Source of the DNA: Xanthomonas euvesicatoria pv. euvesicatoria
Lineage (GTDB): Bacteria; Pseudomonadota; Gammaproteobacteria; Xanthomonadales; Xanthomonadaceae
Assembly (NCBI RefSeq): GCF_020880415.1
Contig: NZ_JAJIUJ010000068.1
Location: forward strand, 1 to 64,000
DNA length: 64,000 bases
Direction of reading: 5' to 3'
Position 1 is the stretch's first letter. Each line of letters starts with the position of its first letter. Below the pieces are notes generated by a model. The model did no database searches. It was not told where the DNA came from and was given only the letters and a program-made list of their open reading frames with translations. Both the position numbers and the translations under genes were made by a program. Positions 1 through 10,056 of this stretch are shown here, piece by piece.

Positions 1-14
1 GCCACATCGCGCTA

Positions 15-1059
<1,045 letters not shown>

Positions 1060-1438
1060 GCCGTGCTGCGTGGCCTAGGTTGGCTGACACGCAGCGGCGG
1101 CTGCCAGGTGGCTGCGGACGGCGCACTTGGAACCGGCGTGTACGAACGTGGCACATGCCGATTCCGGGCACGGCCGCGCCCGCATGGCGGTGAGCGCAAT
1201 CGCCTTGCGGTATGCCGCGGGTCCTCGCAGCGCACAGCCAGCGCTGCGGCACTGCGTTGGCGCCGGTGGAGCTTGCTGCGCGCCACTGCTGCCATCCAAC
1301 TGTCACACCGCAATCGATAGATGCGTGTGTGTTTCGCAGCGCTCGTCGATCGCGCGTACTGGATGCTGACCGCCCCTGCTCACACTCCCGCTTCGCAGCC
1401 CCTTGCACACTGGCTGCAGTTCACACGCCTATTGCCCC
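1060..1438. other. Intergenic gap holding one repeat copy
   Basis: I see no convincing coding frame in these 379 bases. The only recognisable structure is a 77-bp segment at 1113-1189 that recurs in diverged form near 56.4 kb. No clear terminator follows the reductase gene. Confidence 0.5.
1113..1189. repeat. Dispersed intergenic repeat, copy A
   Basis: This stretch begins tgcggacggcgca and ends cgcgcccgcatggcg. It aligns almost without gaps to 56398-56473, with roughly 80% identity by eye. Both copies lie between genes. Copy A has lost the terminal ggctaa inverted ends seen around copy B, so it looks like an older remnant. Confidence 0.65.
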
Positions 1439-2134
1439 ATGCTGTCCTTCGTGATTCCCGCCCATGACGAGGCTGCCCTGATCGGCGACACGCTGCAGTG
1501 CCTGCATGCCTGCGCGCAGGCCATGCAGCTGGACTATGAAGTGATCGTGGTGGCCGATGCCTGCGAAGACGCCACGGCAGCCATCGCACGCAGCCATGGC
1601 GCGCAGGTGCTGGAGGTGCAGTTGCGCCACATCGCCGCCACGCGCAATGCCGGCGCACAGGCCGCACGAGGCGAGCGCCTGTTGTTTCTGGATGCCGACA
1701 CACTGATCAACCCGCACGTCGTTGGCGCAGCACTGGCTGCGCTCGATGCCGGCGCGGTAGGCGGTGGGGCGCAGGTGCATCTGCAGGGCAAGCGGGTGTG
1801 GTCCGAGCGCATGGCGCAGGCGGTGTTTGGCTGGTTTTTCCGTGTTTCCGGCATTGCGCCCGGGTGCTTTCTGTTTTGCACGCGGGTGGCCTTCGTCAGT
1901 GCAGGGGGCTTCAACACGCGCTACTACGCCGGTGAAGACGTGGCACTGAGCCGCGCCCTGGCGCGCTGCGGACGCTTTGTGATCTTGCGCCAGACCGTGC
2001 ACACCTCCGACCGCAAGCTGCGCAGCTTTTCCAAGCGCGAGCACCTGAGCCTGCTGTTGCGGTTTCTGTGGCGCGGGCGGCGCATGCTGCAGACCCGCGA
2101 CGCGCTCGGCTTCTGGTATCAACGCCGGCGCTGA
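1439..2134 (+). CDS. Family 2 glycosyltransferase
   Basis: This 231-residue protein has a GT-A nucleotide-sugar transferase fold. The N-terminus MLSFVIPAHDE is the typical start of GT2 enzymes. DAD at 85-87 (FLDADTLI) is the metal/UDP-binding DxD motif, and the GEDVALSRAL segment near residue 170 corresponds to the acceptor-side ED. Basic clusters at the C-terminus (KLRSFSKRE, WRGRRML) suggest peripheral membrane binding. It has no transmembrane segment. I chose the ATG at 1439 because it places the family N-terminus correctly. The substrate is unknown, and the gene stands apart from the sugar operon at 29-35 kb. Confidence 0.85.
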   Translation: MLSFVIPAHDEAALIGDTLQCLHACAQAMQLDYEVIVVADACEDATAAIARSHGAQVLEVQLRHIAATRNAGAQAARGERLLFLDADTLINPHVVGAALAALDAGAVGGGAQVHLQGKRVWSERMAQAVFGWFFRVSGIAPGCFLFCTRVAFVSAGGFNTRYYAGEDVALSRALARCGRFVILRQTVHTSDRKLRSFSKREHLSLLLRFLWRGRRMLQTRDALGFWYQRRR

Positions 2135-2247
2135 ACCGAGCGTGTCCGCATCACCGCGATCCGCGGCGAAGCCTACGCTGGAACCGGCACCCGGCACTGC
2201 AGGCCACTACACTGTGCTGTCCGTTTTGGTTATACGAGCTGCGCCGC

Positions 2248-4353
2248 ATGGCTTCTTTGCATCGCCCCGTCCTCATCGCCGCCATGTCTGCCGCGCTGCT
2301 GACCAACGCCGCATGCCACCGCGATGGCGCGACACCGGCCGCGAGCACGCACCCCGCGCCGCCCCCTAGCAAGCCCAAGCTCGGCGATTTCGGCTTCGAT
2401 GCGGCCGGTATGGATCGCAGCGTGGCGCCGGGCGACGACTTCTTCGATTACGCCAGCGGCAACTGGGTCAAGCGCACGCAGATCCCGGAAGATCGCGCCA
2501 GCTTCAACAGTTTCGTTTCCATCGCCATCGAGACCGAGCGGCATAGTCGCGACATCATCGAAGGCGCTGCCGCCAACGACCGCGTCACCGGTGAAGACAA
2601 ACAGATCGGCGACTACTACGCCGCCTACATGGACGAAGCCAGCATCGAGGCCAAGGGCGTGCGCCCGGTGCAACCGGAACTGGAAGCGATCGCCCAGCTC
2701 GACGACAAGCAGGCCCTGGCGCGCACCTTGGGCGGCCAGCTGCGTGCCGATGTCGATCTGCTCAACGCCACCAATTTCCATACCGACCGGCTGTTCGGCC
2801 TGTGGGTGTCGCAGGACCTGCATCATCCGGGCCGCTACGTGCCCTATCTGGTGCAAGGCGGCCTGGGCATGCCCGAGCGCAGTTTCTACCTGGACGGCGG
2901 GCGTATGGCGCAGCTGCGCGAAGCCTACCGCGCGCACATCGTCACCTTGCTGGAGCTGGCCGGCATCGACGATGCGCCCGCCAGGGCCGAGCGCATCCTG
3001 GCGCTGGAAATCGCCATGGCACGCGTGCACGCGACTCCCGAGCAGACCAACAACGTGCAGGCCGGCGCCAATGCCTGGAAGCAGTCCGATTTCGCGCGCA
3101 ATGCGCCCGGCCTGGACTGGGCGGTGTTCTTCGAGGCAGCCGGCCTCAACGCACAACAGGATTTCATCGTATGGCAGCCGCGCGCGGTGAGCGGGTTGTC
3201 GGCGTTGGTGCAGTCCGAGCCGCTGCAGACCTGGAAGGATTACCTGAGCTTCCGCGCGCTGGATCGCGCCTCGCCCTACCTGTCCAAGGCCTTCGCCGAC
3301 GAGCGCTTCGCGTTTTACGGCACCACGCTGGAAGGTACCCCGCAGCAGCGCCAGCGCTGGAAACGCGGCATCGACGCGACCAACGCCGCATTGGGCGAAG
3401 CGGTCGGCAAGCGCTACGTGCAGAAGTACGTCAGCGCGCAGACCAAGACGCGTGCCGAAGAGATGGTGAAGAACATCATCACCGCGTTCGGCAAACGCAT
3501 CGACGCACTGGAGTGGATGAGCGCCGAAACCAAACAGCATGCCAAGGCGAAAATCGCCGGCCTGACGGTGGCGGTCGGCTACCCGGACACCTGGCGCGAC
3601 TACAGCGGGCTGGACGTGCGCCGCGATGATGCGCTCGGCAACGTGCAACGCGCCGAGGTCTTCGAATACCGCCGCAACCTGGCTAAGCTGGGCAAGGCGG
3701 TCGATCATCGCGAGTGGTACATGCTGCCGCAGGAGGTCAACGCGCTGAACGTACCACTGGAAAACCGCCTGATCTTCCCGGCGGCGATCCTGCAACCGCC
3801 GTTCTTCGACCCCGCCGCCGACGATGCGGTGAACTATGGCGCGATCGGCGCGGTGATCGGCCACGAGATCAGCCACAGCTTCGACAACATGGGCGCGCTG
3901 TTCGACGAACACGGCGAGCTGCATAACTGGTGGACACCGCAAGACCTGAAAAAATTCGAGAGCGCCGGCAACGCCTTGGCCGCGCAGTTCAGCGCCTACC
4001 AACCGTTCGACGACTTGTCGGTCAACGGCAAGCTGACGCTGGGCGAAAACATCGCCGACGTTGCAGGCCTGGCCACTGCATACGACGCCTACCAGCTGTC
4101 GCTGCAGGGCAAGCAGCCCCGGACCCTGGACGGTTTCAGCCCGGATCAGCGCTTTTTCCTGGGCTTTGCACAGGCCTGGCGCGGCAAGTATCGCGACGCG
4201 GCACTGCGCAATGCGCTGCTCACCGATGTGCATGCACCTGGCCGCTTCCGCGCGCAAACCGTGCGTAACCTGGATGCCTGGTACCCGGCCTTCGATGTGA
4301 CACAGGGTCAGCAGCTGTATCTGGCGCCGGAGCAGCGGGTCAGGATCTGGTAG
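2248..4353 (+). CDS. M13 family zinc metallopeptidase (PepO/neprilysin-like), lipoprotein
   Basis: This 701-residue peptidase of the neprilysin family (M13) cleaves short peptides outside the cytoplasm. The N-terminus carries a lipoprotein signal (VLIAAMSAALLTNAAC), so the mature protein would be lipid-anchored at about C23. The zinc site is H539-E540-I-S-H543 (GHEISHSFDNMGA), and the third ligand is E600 in GENIADVAG. The family's C-terminal tryptophan is kept (VRIW). An earlier in-frame open stretch exists, but the ATG at 2248 gives the proper signal peptide. Likely roles are peptide processing or nutrient turnover in the periplasm. Confidence 0.92.
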   Translation: MASLHRPVLIAAMSAALLTNAACHRDGATPAASTHPAPPPSKPKLGDFGFDAAGMDRSVAPGDDFFDYASGNWVKRTQIPEDRASFNSFVSIAIETERHSRDIIEGAAANDRVTGEDKQIGDYYAAYMDEASIEAKGVRPVQPELEAIAQLDDKQALARTLGGQLRADVDLLNATNFHTDRLFGLWVSQDLHHPGRYVPYLVQGGLGMPERSFYLDGGRMAQLREAYRAHIVTLLELAGIDDAPARAERILALEIAMARVHATPEQTNNVQAGANAWKQSDFARNAPGLDWAVFFEAAGLNAQQDFIVWQPRAVSGLSALVQSEPLQTWKDYLSFRALDRASPYLSKAFADERFAFYGTTLEGTPQQRQRWKRGIDATNAALGEAVGKRYVQKYVSAQTKTRAEEMVKNIITAFGKRIDALEWMSAETKQHAKAKIAGLTVAVGYPDTWRDYSGLDVRRDDALGNVQRAEVFEYRRNLAKLGKAVDHREWYMLPQEVNALNVPLENRLIFPAAILQPPFFDPAADDAVNYGAIGAVIGHEISHSFDNMGALFDEHGELHNWWTPQDLKKFESAGNALAAQFSAYQPFDDLSVNGKLTLGENIADVAGLATAYDAYQLSLQGKQPRTLDGFSPDQRFFLGFAQAWRGKYRDAALRNALLTDVHAPGRFRAQTVRNLDAWYPAFDVTQGQQLYLAPEQRVRIW

Positions 4354-4556
4354 GTGCTGGTCGAGGTCGATGCAGCGCCAGTGGAGCTGGTGTCTGCGGC
4401 ATTGTTTGTCGTGGCGCGCGGCAGTGCCATGCCAGGGGATGGCGAAGTGCGTGAGTACCCACGTCGTGGTTGCCGTCGAAAAAACGGCACGACCAGCGAT
4501 TGCCTATCGCGCCACCAGCGCACCTCAGAACACCCGCTCCGCCCGGCCCACCGCCG

Positions 4557-5483
4557 TTACACGCTGTCAGGCCACTCCAGCAACATCGCCGGCGGCAATT
4601 GCATGCGCCTGCATGCGCGCGCAGACAGTCCGTCGCGCAAGGCCGTGCGGAACAGCGGCGACAGGCTGCGCAGCAACCGTGCCGATGCGCGCGCCTGCGC
4701 GCGTTGGGTGGTGGTGCGGCCGAGCATGTCGCTGGCCCAGCCGGGCAACAAGGCCGTGCCGGCGCCGAGAAATACCCCGCGCGACAGACCCGCGGCGGGC
4801 ACCGGCAGCTGGATGCTGGTGAGGATGTCGAGCACCTCGCGCGAGCGCGCGTCCATGCGTAACTCTCCCAGCACCGATGCGAAATACGCATCCACCTGCG
4901 CCTCGCTGGCCGGCACATCGGCTGCGCCCAACGCCTCGGCCACGCGTCGCGCTTCGTCGTAGTAGCGGTCGGCGATGGCAGCAGGCACCTGGCGGCAATA
5001 ACGCCGGCATCCCTGCAAGAACCCATAGGCCTCGGTCACGTGCACCCAAGTGAGCAACTGCGGGTCGTTGGCCTCGTAAGGCACGCCGTCGGCAGTGTGG
5101 CCGCGAATCTGCGAGTGGATCTTGCGCACGCGCGCAATCAGCTGTTCGGCTTCCGCGGCTGGCGCGTAGGTGGTGCCGGCGACGAAGTTGGTGGTGCGCC
5201 GCAGCCGCCCGATCAAATCGGTGCGGAAGTTGGAATGGTCGTAGACCCCGGCCAGCGCCCGCGGATGCAACAACTGCAACATCAATGCGCACAGGCCGCC
5301 GGACAGCATGCCCGGAAATTCGGAGTGGATGCGCCAGGTGATGCTGTCGGGCCCGAAGATGCCGGGATCGCCCAGCGGCTGATCGTATTCGATGGTGCTC
5401 TGACCACGCGGAAACGCGTCGAGCACCCAGCGATGGATCTGTTTGGCGGCGGGGGCAGTGAGAGTGCGCAGGACGGCTGACAT
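4557..5483 (-). CDS. Oxygenase MpaB family protein (DUF2236)
   Basis: The 308-residue protein belongs to the DUF2236/MpaB group, whose best-known member is the haem-dependent latex-clearing protein. Visible family features are LLHPRALAGVYDHS near residue 80, which should contain a haem-ligand histidine, RTTNFVAGTTYA, and VHVTEAYGF. No signal peptide is seen. The start at 5483 (MSAVLRTLT) excludes an implausible basic leader. The gene is monocistronic. The substrate cannot be inferred; the name reflects family membership only. Confidence 0.8.
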   Translation of the reverse strand: MSAVLRTLTAPAAKQIHRWVLDAFPRGQSTIEYDQPLGDPGIFGPDSITWRIHSEFPGMLSGGLCALMLQLLHPRALAGVYDHSNFRTDLIGRLRRTTNFVAGTTYAPAAEAEQLIARVRKIHSQIRGHTADGVPYEANDPQLLTWVHVTEAYGFLQGCRRYCRQVPAAIADRYYDEARRVAEALGAADVPASEAQVDAYFASVLGELRMDARSREVLDILTSIQLPVPAAGLSRGVFLGAGTALLPGWASDMLGRTTTQRAQARASARLLRSLSPLFRTALRDGLSARACRRMQLPPAMLLEWPDSV

Positions 5484-6047
5484 GCGGCAATGATACGCAG
5501 CCCATCTGCAACGCCAGGTCAGCGTAGCGCTGACCAGCATTCGTTCGGCACGTCAGCGCGGCGATGGCGATGGCGATGGCGACCAGATGCTGACGGGCAT
5601 CGTGACCGCGCGGCCGGAAGAACGCGACCTGGCATCTGGGTGGGGTACTGACCATCCGGGCGATCAGGCCCGCTGAGCTTTTTACCAACGGGCCCGGCGT
5701 CGCCGAACGCCCTACCCTTCCAGCATGTCCGGCAAGCCGGCTTGCCTGTCCTTGGAGCCCGGCAATTGCCGCAGCGCCGGGTGTGCAGTGCAGCAAGATC
5801 GAAGGCGCCGCGCAGGCACATGGCGGCGGCATGACCGCAAATCCGCCTGAATTCAGCAATTTGTGCGCGTCTGCGCAAAATTGCGCGGCCAGCGCTTCGT
5901 TTGAGGCATTGCCATGCACAGCGAAAGTGCTAGAACTAAGCCCGTCCGTCGACGCACTGCTTCGCCAGCACCTTGCGGACGCTCCAGGGCACCGGCCGCG
6001 GCCAGTGCAGCAAGTCGTTCGTACCAGCCATCCGTCAGGAGCTTGTC
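5484..6047. other. Intergenic gap
   Basis: These 564 bases hold no credible gene. A short run of three GGCGAT units lies at about 5560-5579. A promoter candidate for the downstream gene is annotated separately. I see nothing else. Confidence 0.45.
5909..5936 (+). promoter_or_regulatory. Candidate sigma-70 promoter for the 6048 gene
   Basis: TTGCCA at 5909-5914 is separated by 16 bases from TAGAAC at 5931-5936. A TGC extension just before the -10 hexamer gives an extended -10 look. The resulting leader would be about 105 bases. This is pattern matching only. Confidence 0.3.
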
Positions 6048-6647
6048 ATGATCGCTTTGTTCCAGGGTTTAGGCCTGCTATTGCAGGACAACGCACTCCA
6101 TCGGCTCCCCTTCGACGAGCAGGTGGCTCACTGGCGCGACAAGACCGACGCGCAGCTCGACGAAGAGCTCTCGCTGCTCAAGGTGGCCAAAAAGCAGTGG
6201 GTGATCGCCTCGATCATCGGCTGGCAGGCGATCTCGCTGATATTGCTGGGCGTGATCACGCACCAGCTGTGGCAGAACGACTACCACCTGACCTTTAGCC
6301 GGGTGGTGATCATCTTCACCTCGTGGGCGTCGATCCTGTTCGTGATGTGGTACATCGCCGACCTGTTCGACCACAGCGCCGGTTTCGAACGCTGGCTACG
6401 CGCCTTCAACAGCCGCGCGCGGGTGACGCCGGACGCCGACTCGGTCGAATGCGTTGCCGACGCGCTGGACATGACGCGCCGCTACCCGGAGGTGCTGCGC
6501 TACAAGCAGGAGGTCACGTCCAAGCGCGAGTTGCGCCACGAAGACATCGTCAACATGCGCGAAATGGGCCGGCTACGCCGCTATACCGAACTGCTGCGCG
6601 ACCTCGACCGCTTCGATGGCGCGCCACGGCTGGTGGTCAATTCCTGA
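6048..6647 (+). CDS. Two-TM membrane protein of unknown function
   Basis: The 199-residue protein has a soluble N-terminus of about 45 residues (HWRDKTDAQLDEELSLLK). Two transmembrane helices follow, at about 50-70 (VIASIIGWQAISLILLGVI) and 82-103 (VVIIFTSWASILFVMWYI), then a charged C-terminal domain of about 90 residues. The start is supported by a ribosome site (CAGGAG) eight bases upstream. It stands alone and ends before a strong hairpin. I recognise no family beyond conserved Xanthomonas-type hypothetical. Confidence 0.75.
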   Translation: MIALFQGLGLLLQDNALHRLPFDEQVAHWRDKTDAQLDEELSLLKVAKKQWVIASIIGWQAISLILLGVITHQLWQNDYHLTFSRVVIIFTSWASILFVMWYIADLFDHSAGFERWLRAFNSRARVTPDADSVECVADALDMTRRYPEVLRYKQEVTSKRELRHEDIVNMREMGRLRRYTELLRDLDRFDGAPRLVVNS

Positions 6648-6725
6648 CCAGGGCCCCCCGTGGCGATGCAGCGACGCGTCGACCGAGAAACACGCTACCT
6701 GCAGCAATGATTCGGCTACAAACAG

Positions 6726-6756
6726 GAACGGCCGGTGCGCACTGCACCGGCCGTTC
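6726..6756. terminator. Bidirectional intrinsic terminator
   Basis: A perfect 13-bp stem (gaacggccggtgc at 6726-6738, its complement at 6744-6756) with a 5-base loop lies between two convergent genes. T-rich sequence follows on the plus strand (tcgttta) and also on the minus strand (cctgttt), so it can serve both. Confidence 0.85.
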
Positions 6757-6824
6757 TCGTTTATTCCCGGCGGTGACTGCCAGCCGGTTGCCGGGAGTCG
6801 GCGCCGGCTAGCGCCTGTGAGCAT

Positions 6825-8420
6825 TCACGCCTGCGCGACCGCCTTCTCCACCGAGGGAGTCCGCCAGCCGCTGCGCACGCCCCAGACGTAGAACACCGCG
6901 CCCACGACTGCGACCACGACCAGATCGGTGCCGTAGCTGAGGTAGCCATGTCCACCGAAATCGGTGCTGCCGGCCCACGAGACCAGTGCAATGGTGGGCA
7001 GGTAGCAGATCATCCAGGCCGCACCCTTGAGGTTGCGGCGCAGATCCGGCCAGCCTTGCTTGGCCTGGTAATAGCAGTACACCGGCAGCGCCACGACCAT
7101 CAGCAGGATGATCTCGCCGGTCAGCGGCCAGCGTGCCCAATACAGCAGTTCGGTGGCCATCACGAAGGCCACGCCGGCCAGCACCGGCAGTGCGGCGATA
7201 CGCAGCGGGCGGTGCAGTTCCGGCGCGTGCCGGCGTAGCGCCATCGCGCTGATCGGGCCGGTGAGGTAGGAAATGATGGTGGCCACCGAGATCACGGCCG
7301 CCAGCGTGCCCCAGCCGCGGAAAAAGAACAGGAACACGAACGACACGGCCAGGTTGAAGAACATCGCCATGCGCGGCACGCCCCAGACCGGGTGCAGCTT
7401 GCCCAGCACGGCCGGCATGGTGCCGTTCTTTTCCATGCCGTAGACCATGCGTGCAGTGGTCGCGGTATAGGTGATGCCGGTGCCGCTGGGGCTGACGAAC
7501 GCATCGATGTAGAGCAGCATCGCCAGCCAATGCAGGTTGACGATGATGGCCAGCTCGGCGAACGGCGAGCGGAAATCGATACCGTGCCAGCCGGCCTTGG
7601 CCAGCAGATCCGGCGGCACGGCGCCGATGTAGGCCACCTGCAGGATCACGTACACCACCGTGGCCAGCGCGATCGAACCCAGCACCGCGAACGGAATGCT
7701 GCGGCCGGGGTTACGCGCCTCGCCAGCCAGATTCACCGGGCTCTGGAAGCCGTTGAAGCTGAAGACGATGCCGGCGGTGGCCACCGCCGTGAGCACCGCA
7801 GCCAGGTCGAGCACATGCGAATCGCCGTGGATGCCGACGCTGAAGTTTTCGCTATGGAAGCCGCTGGCGATCAGCGCCACGCCAGTGGCGGCAGGCACCA
7901 CCAGCTTGAACACGGTGATCAGCGTATTGGAGCGTGCGAACAGCTTGACGCTCCAGAAATTCAGAAAGAAATACACCAGCACCAGCACCGCGGAAATCAG
8001 CAGGCCGGGCACAGAGAGCTCGCCTGCCCCACCAGGCGCCTGCACATACAAGCCCTGCGCCCAGGCCCATGGCCAGGACGCCATGTACTGCACCGAGGCC
8101 TCGGCCTCGACCGGGATCACCGAGACGATGGCGATCCAGTTGGCCCAGCCGGCAATGAAACCCACCAGCGAGCCGTGCGAATAATGGCTGTAGCGCACCA
8201 TGCCGCCGGATTCGGGGAACATGGCGCCCAGCTCGGCATACGACAGCGCGATGGTGGTGATGATCGCCGCGCCCAGCACCCAGGCCCAGATCGCGCCGGG
8301 GCCGGCCAGGCCGGCCGCGCGCCAGGCGCCGAACAGCCAACCAGAGCCAATGATCGAGCCCAGGCCGGTGAGCATGAGGGCGAAGGGGCCAACGTCGCGG
8401 CGTAGCGAGTGTTCGGACAT
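6825..8420 (-). CDS. APC-superfamily amino acid permease
   Basis: This 531-residue inner-membrane transporter of the amino acid-polyamine-organocation superfamily has about 12 hydrophobic helices. The glycine-rich first helix motif (GLGSIIGSGWLFG, near residues 16-28) forms the substrate site of LeuT-fold permeases. AVATAGIVFSFNGFQ and ARNPGRSIP are the TM6/loop signature. I set the start at MSEHSLRRDVG rather than an upstream frame extension. The gene is monocistronic and ends at the shared terminator at 6726-6756. Substrate specificity cannot be read from the sequence. Confidence 0.9.
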   Translation of the reverse strand: MSEHSLRRDVGPFALMLTGLGSIIGSGWLFGAWRAAGLAGPGAIWAWVLGAAIITTIALSYAELGAMFPESGGMVRYSHYSHGSLVGFIAGWANWIAIVSVIPVEAEASVQYMASWPWAWAQGLYVQAPGGAGELSVPGLLISAVLVLVYFFLNFWSVKLFARSNTLITVFKLVVPAATGVALIASGFHSENFSVGIHGDSHVLDLAAVLTAVATAGIVFSFNGFQSPVNLAGEARNPGRSIPFAVLGSIALATVVYVILQVAYIGAVPPDLLAKAGWHGIDFRSPFAELAIIVNLHWLAMLLYIDAFVSPSGTGITYTATTARMVYGMEKNGTMPAVLGKLHPVWGVPRMAMFFNLAVSFVFLFFFRGWGTLAAVISVATIISYLTGPISAMALRRHAPELHRPLRIAALPVLAGVAFVMATELLYWARWPLTGEIILLMVVALPVYCYYQAKQGWPDLRRNLKGAAWMICYLPTIALVSWAGSTDFGGHGYLSYGTDLVVVAVVGAVFYVWGVRSGWRTPSVEKAVAQA

Positions 8421-8741
8421 GAGGAGCCTGGCAGTGAGGACGCCGTGAACCGGCAACAAGCCGGTAATGATCGCAGAAGCGACCGCTTGCCGTCAGTGCG
8501 TATTCAGGCACGACCGGGGCGTCGCTGCCGACATCCTGCCGATCCGGCAGTGCGCGGCAGATCCACGCACGCCAGGGCTCGTTGTCTGCAGCAGCGACCA
8601 ACAGTGCCTGCACAGCCGCCAGGCTGGCCCCGCCGGTGCCCGGAACCCGCAGGCACCCGCGATGGGCACTAAGGCTTCTGCGCGTGGCCTACGCACACGC
8701 ACGCACGCCCAACCACAGCTCGGTGCGTGCGTGCGCCTTCC
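8421..8741. other. Intergenic gap
   Basis: About 320 bases lie between the permease start and the lipoprotein stop. I see no gene, hairpin or repeat beyond low-complexity cacgcacgc runs near 8700. Confidence 0.4.
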
Positions 8742-9113
8742 TCAGCCGCGGCAATCGGCCTGCGGTGCGGTGGTCTCCACGCAGGTGTGCGCCTGGCCGG
8801 GAACGCCGCGCAATTCGCGCACCTGCCCTGGCACCAGCACAAAGCTGTCCAAGGTCTTGCGGGCACACGTCGGTGCGCTTGCGCCATCACCGCTGCCGCG
8901 AGCGCCGCACTGCTCCTCAAAGATCAGGTAGTAGCAATGGCCGGTATCGCTGGCCAGGCAATGCACGCTGGTACTGCTCGCGGTGATCAGCGTCTTGCTG
9001 AAGATCACATCGTGGCCATCGCGGGTGGCACGGGTGATCGAGGTGGTGCCATTGCGTTCATGGCAGCCGGCCAGGGCAAGCAGGCAATACACCAGGGAGG
9101 CGATCAGGCGCAT
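8742..9113 (-). CDS. Small lipoprotein of unknown function
   Basis: The 123-residue secreted protein begins MRLIASLVYCLLALAGCHER. The lipobox LAGC gives lipidation at about C17. The mature part holds about six further cysteines (VHC, GHC, EQC, PTC, HTC, DC), suggesting disulphides in the periplasm. I do not recognise a domain. The start at 9113 is chosen because the preceding in-frame stretch would bury the signal peptide. Confidence 0.7.
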   Translation of the reverse strand: MRLIASLVYCLLALAGCHERNGTTSITRATRDGHDVIFSKTLITASSTSVHCLASDTGHCYYLIFEEQCGARGSGDGASAPTCARKTLDSFVLVPGQVRELRGVPGQAHTCVETTAPQADCRG

Positions 9114-9279
9114 GGAGACAGTCCTTTCAGTCGATGCAAACGGGGGAATCAAAGCAGGCTGCAGCGCGTCAGGCAGCGGTTGTCGGTCATCGGAACGCTG
9201 TGGCACTCACGCGCATACGTAGGTTCCAGCGCGCTGTCCGCATCCATCCGGGACTGCGCGCGATGTCTTGCAGTCGCAC

Positions 9280-10056
9280 TTACATGCCGCGGAACAGGCT
9301 CATGAACGGCTGGCTGACGGTCAGCGTTTCGCTGCGGCCGCGCAGCGCCAGCCGGCCCTTGCCGGTGTCCTCGCGCACCACCGAGGCAACCGCCTTCATG
9401 TTGACGATGGTCGAGCGGTGGATCTGTTTGAACACCTGCGGGTCCAGCACATCCAGCAGTTCGCGCAATGGCGTGCGCAACACCGCGTCGCCGGCCGCAG
9501 TCATCACCGTGGTGTACTTCTGATCGGCCTGGAAATACGCCACCTCGTCCAGCGCGATCAAGCGCGTCTCGCGCCCGCTGCTGGCGGTCAGCCAGGCGAG
9601 CGGCGGCGTGTGGCTGGCAGCGGCCGGGCGCGCGGACAGACGCTGCAGCAAAGCCTCCAGCAACGCGCCATCCGGCTGGCCGGCAGTAGCGCGTTGTTGC
9701 ACGCGCTGCCAGGTGGCCTGCAGCCGCTCGCGGCCGATGGGCTTGAGCAGGTAATCCACCGCGCCGTGTTCGAACGCATCGATGGCGTACTGGTCGTAGG
9801 CGGTGACGAACACCACCTGGCTGCGCGGGCTGACCTCGCGCATCGCACGCGCCACCTCGATGCCGGTGAGGCCGGGCATGCGGATATCCAGAAACACCAC
9901 CTCCGGTTGCTGCGCGGCGATGGTCTCCAACGCGCTGGCACCGTCCTCGCAGTCGCCCACGATCTGCAACTGCGGGCACACCTCGGCCAGCAGCGTCAGC
10001 AACGACTGCCGCAGCAAGGCCTCGTCTTCGGCCACCACGGCGCGCAGCGCGCTCAT
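9280..10056 (-). CDS. LytTR-family response regulator
   Basis: The 258-residue two-domain regulator has a receiver domain at residues 1-120: acidic pocket E10/D11, phospho-acceptor D57 in VVFLDIRMPG, and K near 108 in LLKPIG. After a linker comes a LytTR DNA-binding domain at about 155-255 (IALDEVAYFQADQKYTTV, FKQIHRSTIVNM). Its start overlaps the stop of the kinase gene by 4 bases (ATGA), so the two are translationally coupled and form a LytS/LytT-type pair. Targets are unknown; family members often control carbon or peptide uptake or virulence genes. Confidence 0.92.
   Translation of the reverse strand: MSALRAVVAEDEALLRQSLLTLLAEVCPQLQIVGDCEDGASALETIAAQQPEVVFLDIRMPGLTGIEVARAMREVSPRSQVVFVTAYDQYAIDAFEHGAVDYLLKPIGRERLQATWQRVQQRATAGQPDGALLEALLQRLSARPAAASHTPPLAWLTASSGRETRLIALDEVAYFQADQKYTTVMTAAGDAVLRTPLRELLDVLDPQVFKQIHRSTIVNMKAVASVVREDTGKGRLALRGRSETLTVSQPFMSLFRGM

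Noticed and set aside
2230..4257. A 675-codon open frame antisense to the M13 peptidase gene
   Set aside because: The sense strand has the zinc-binding motif and signal peptide; the antisense product shows no domain.
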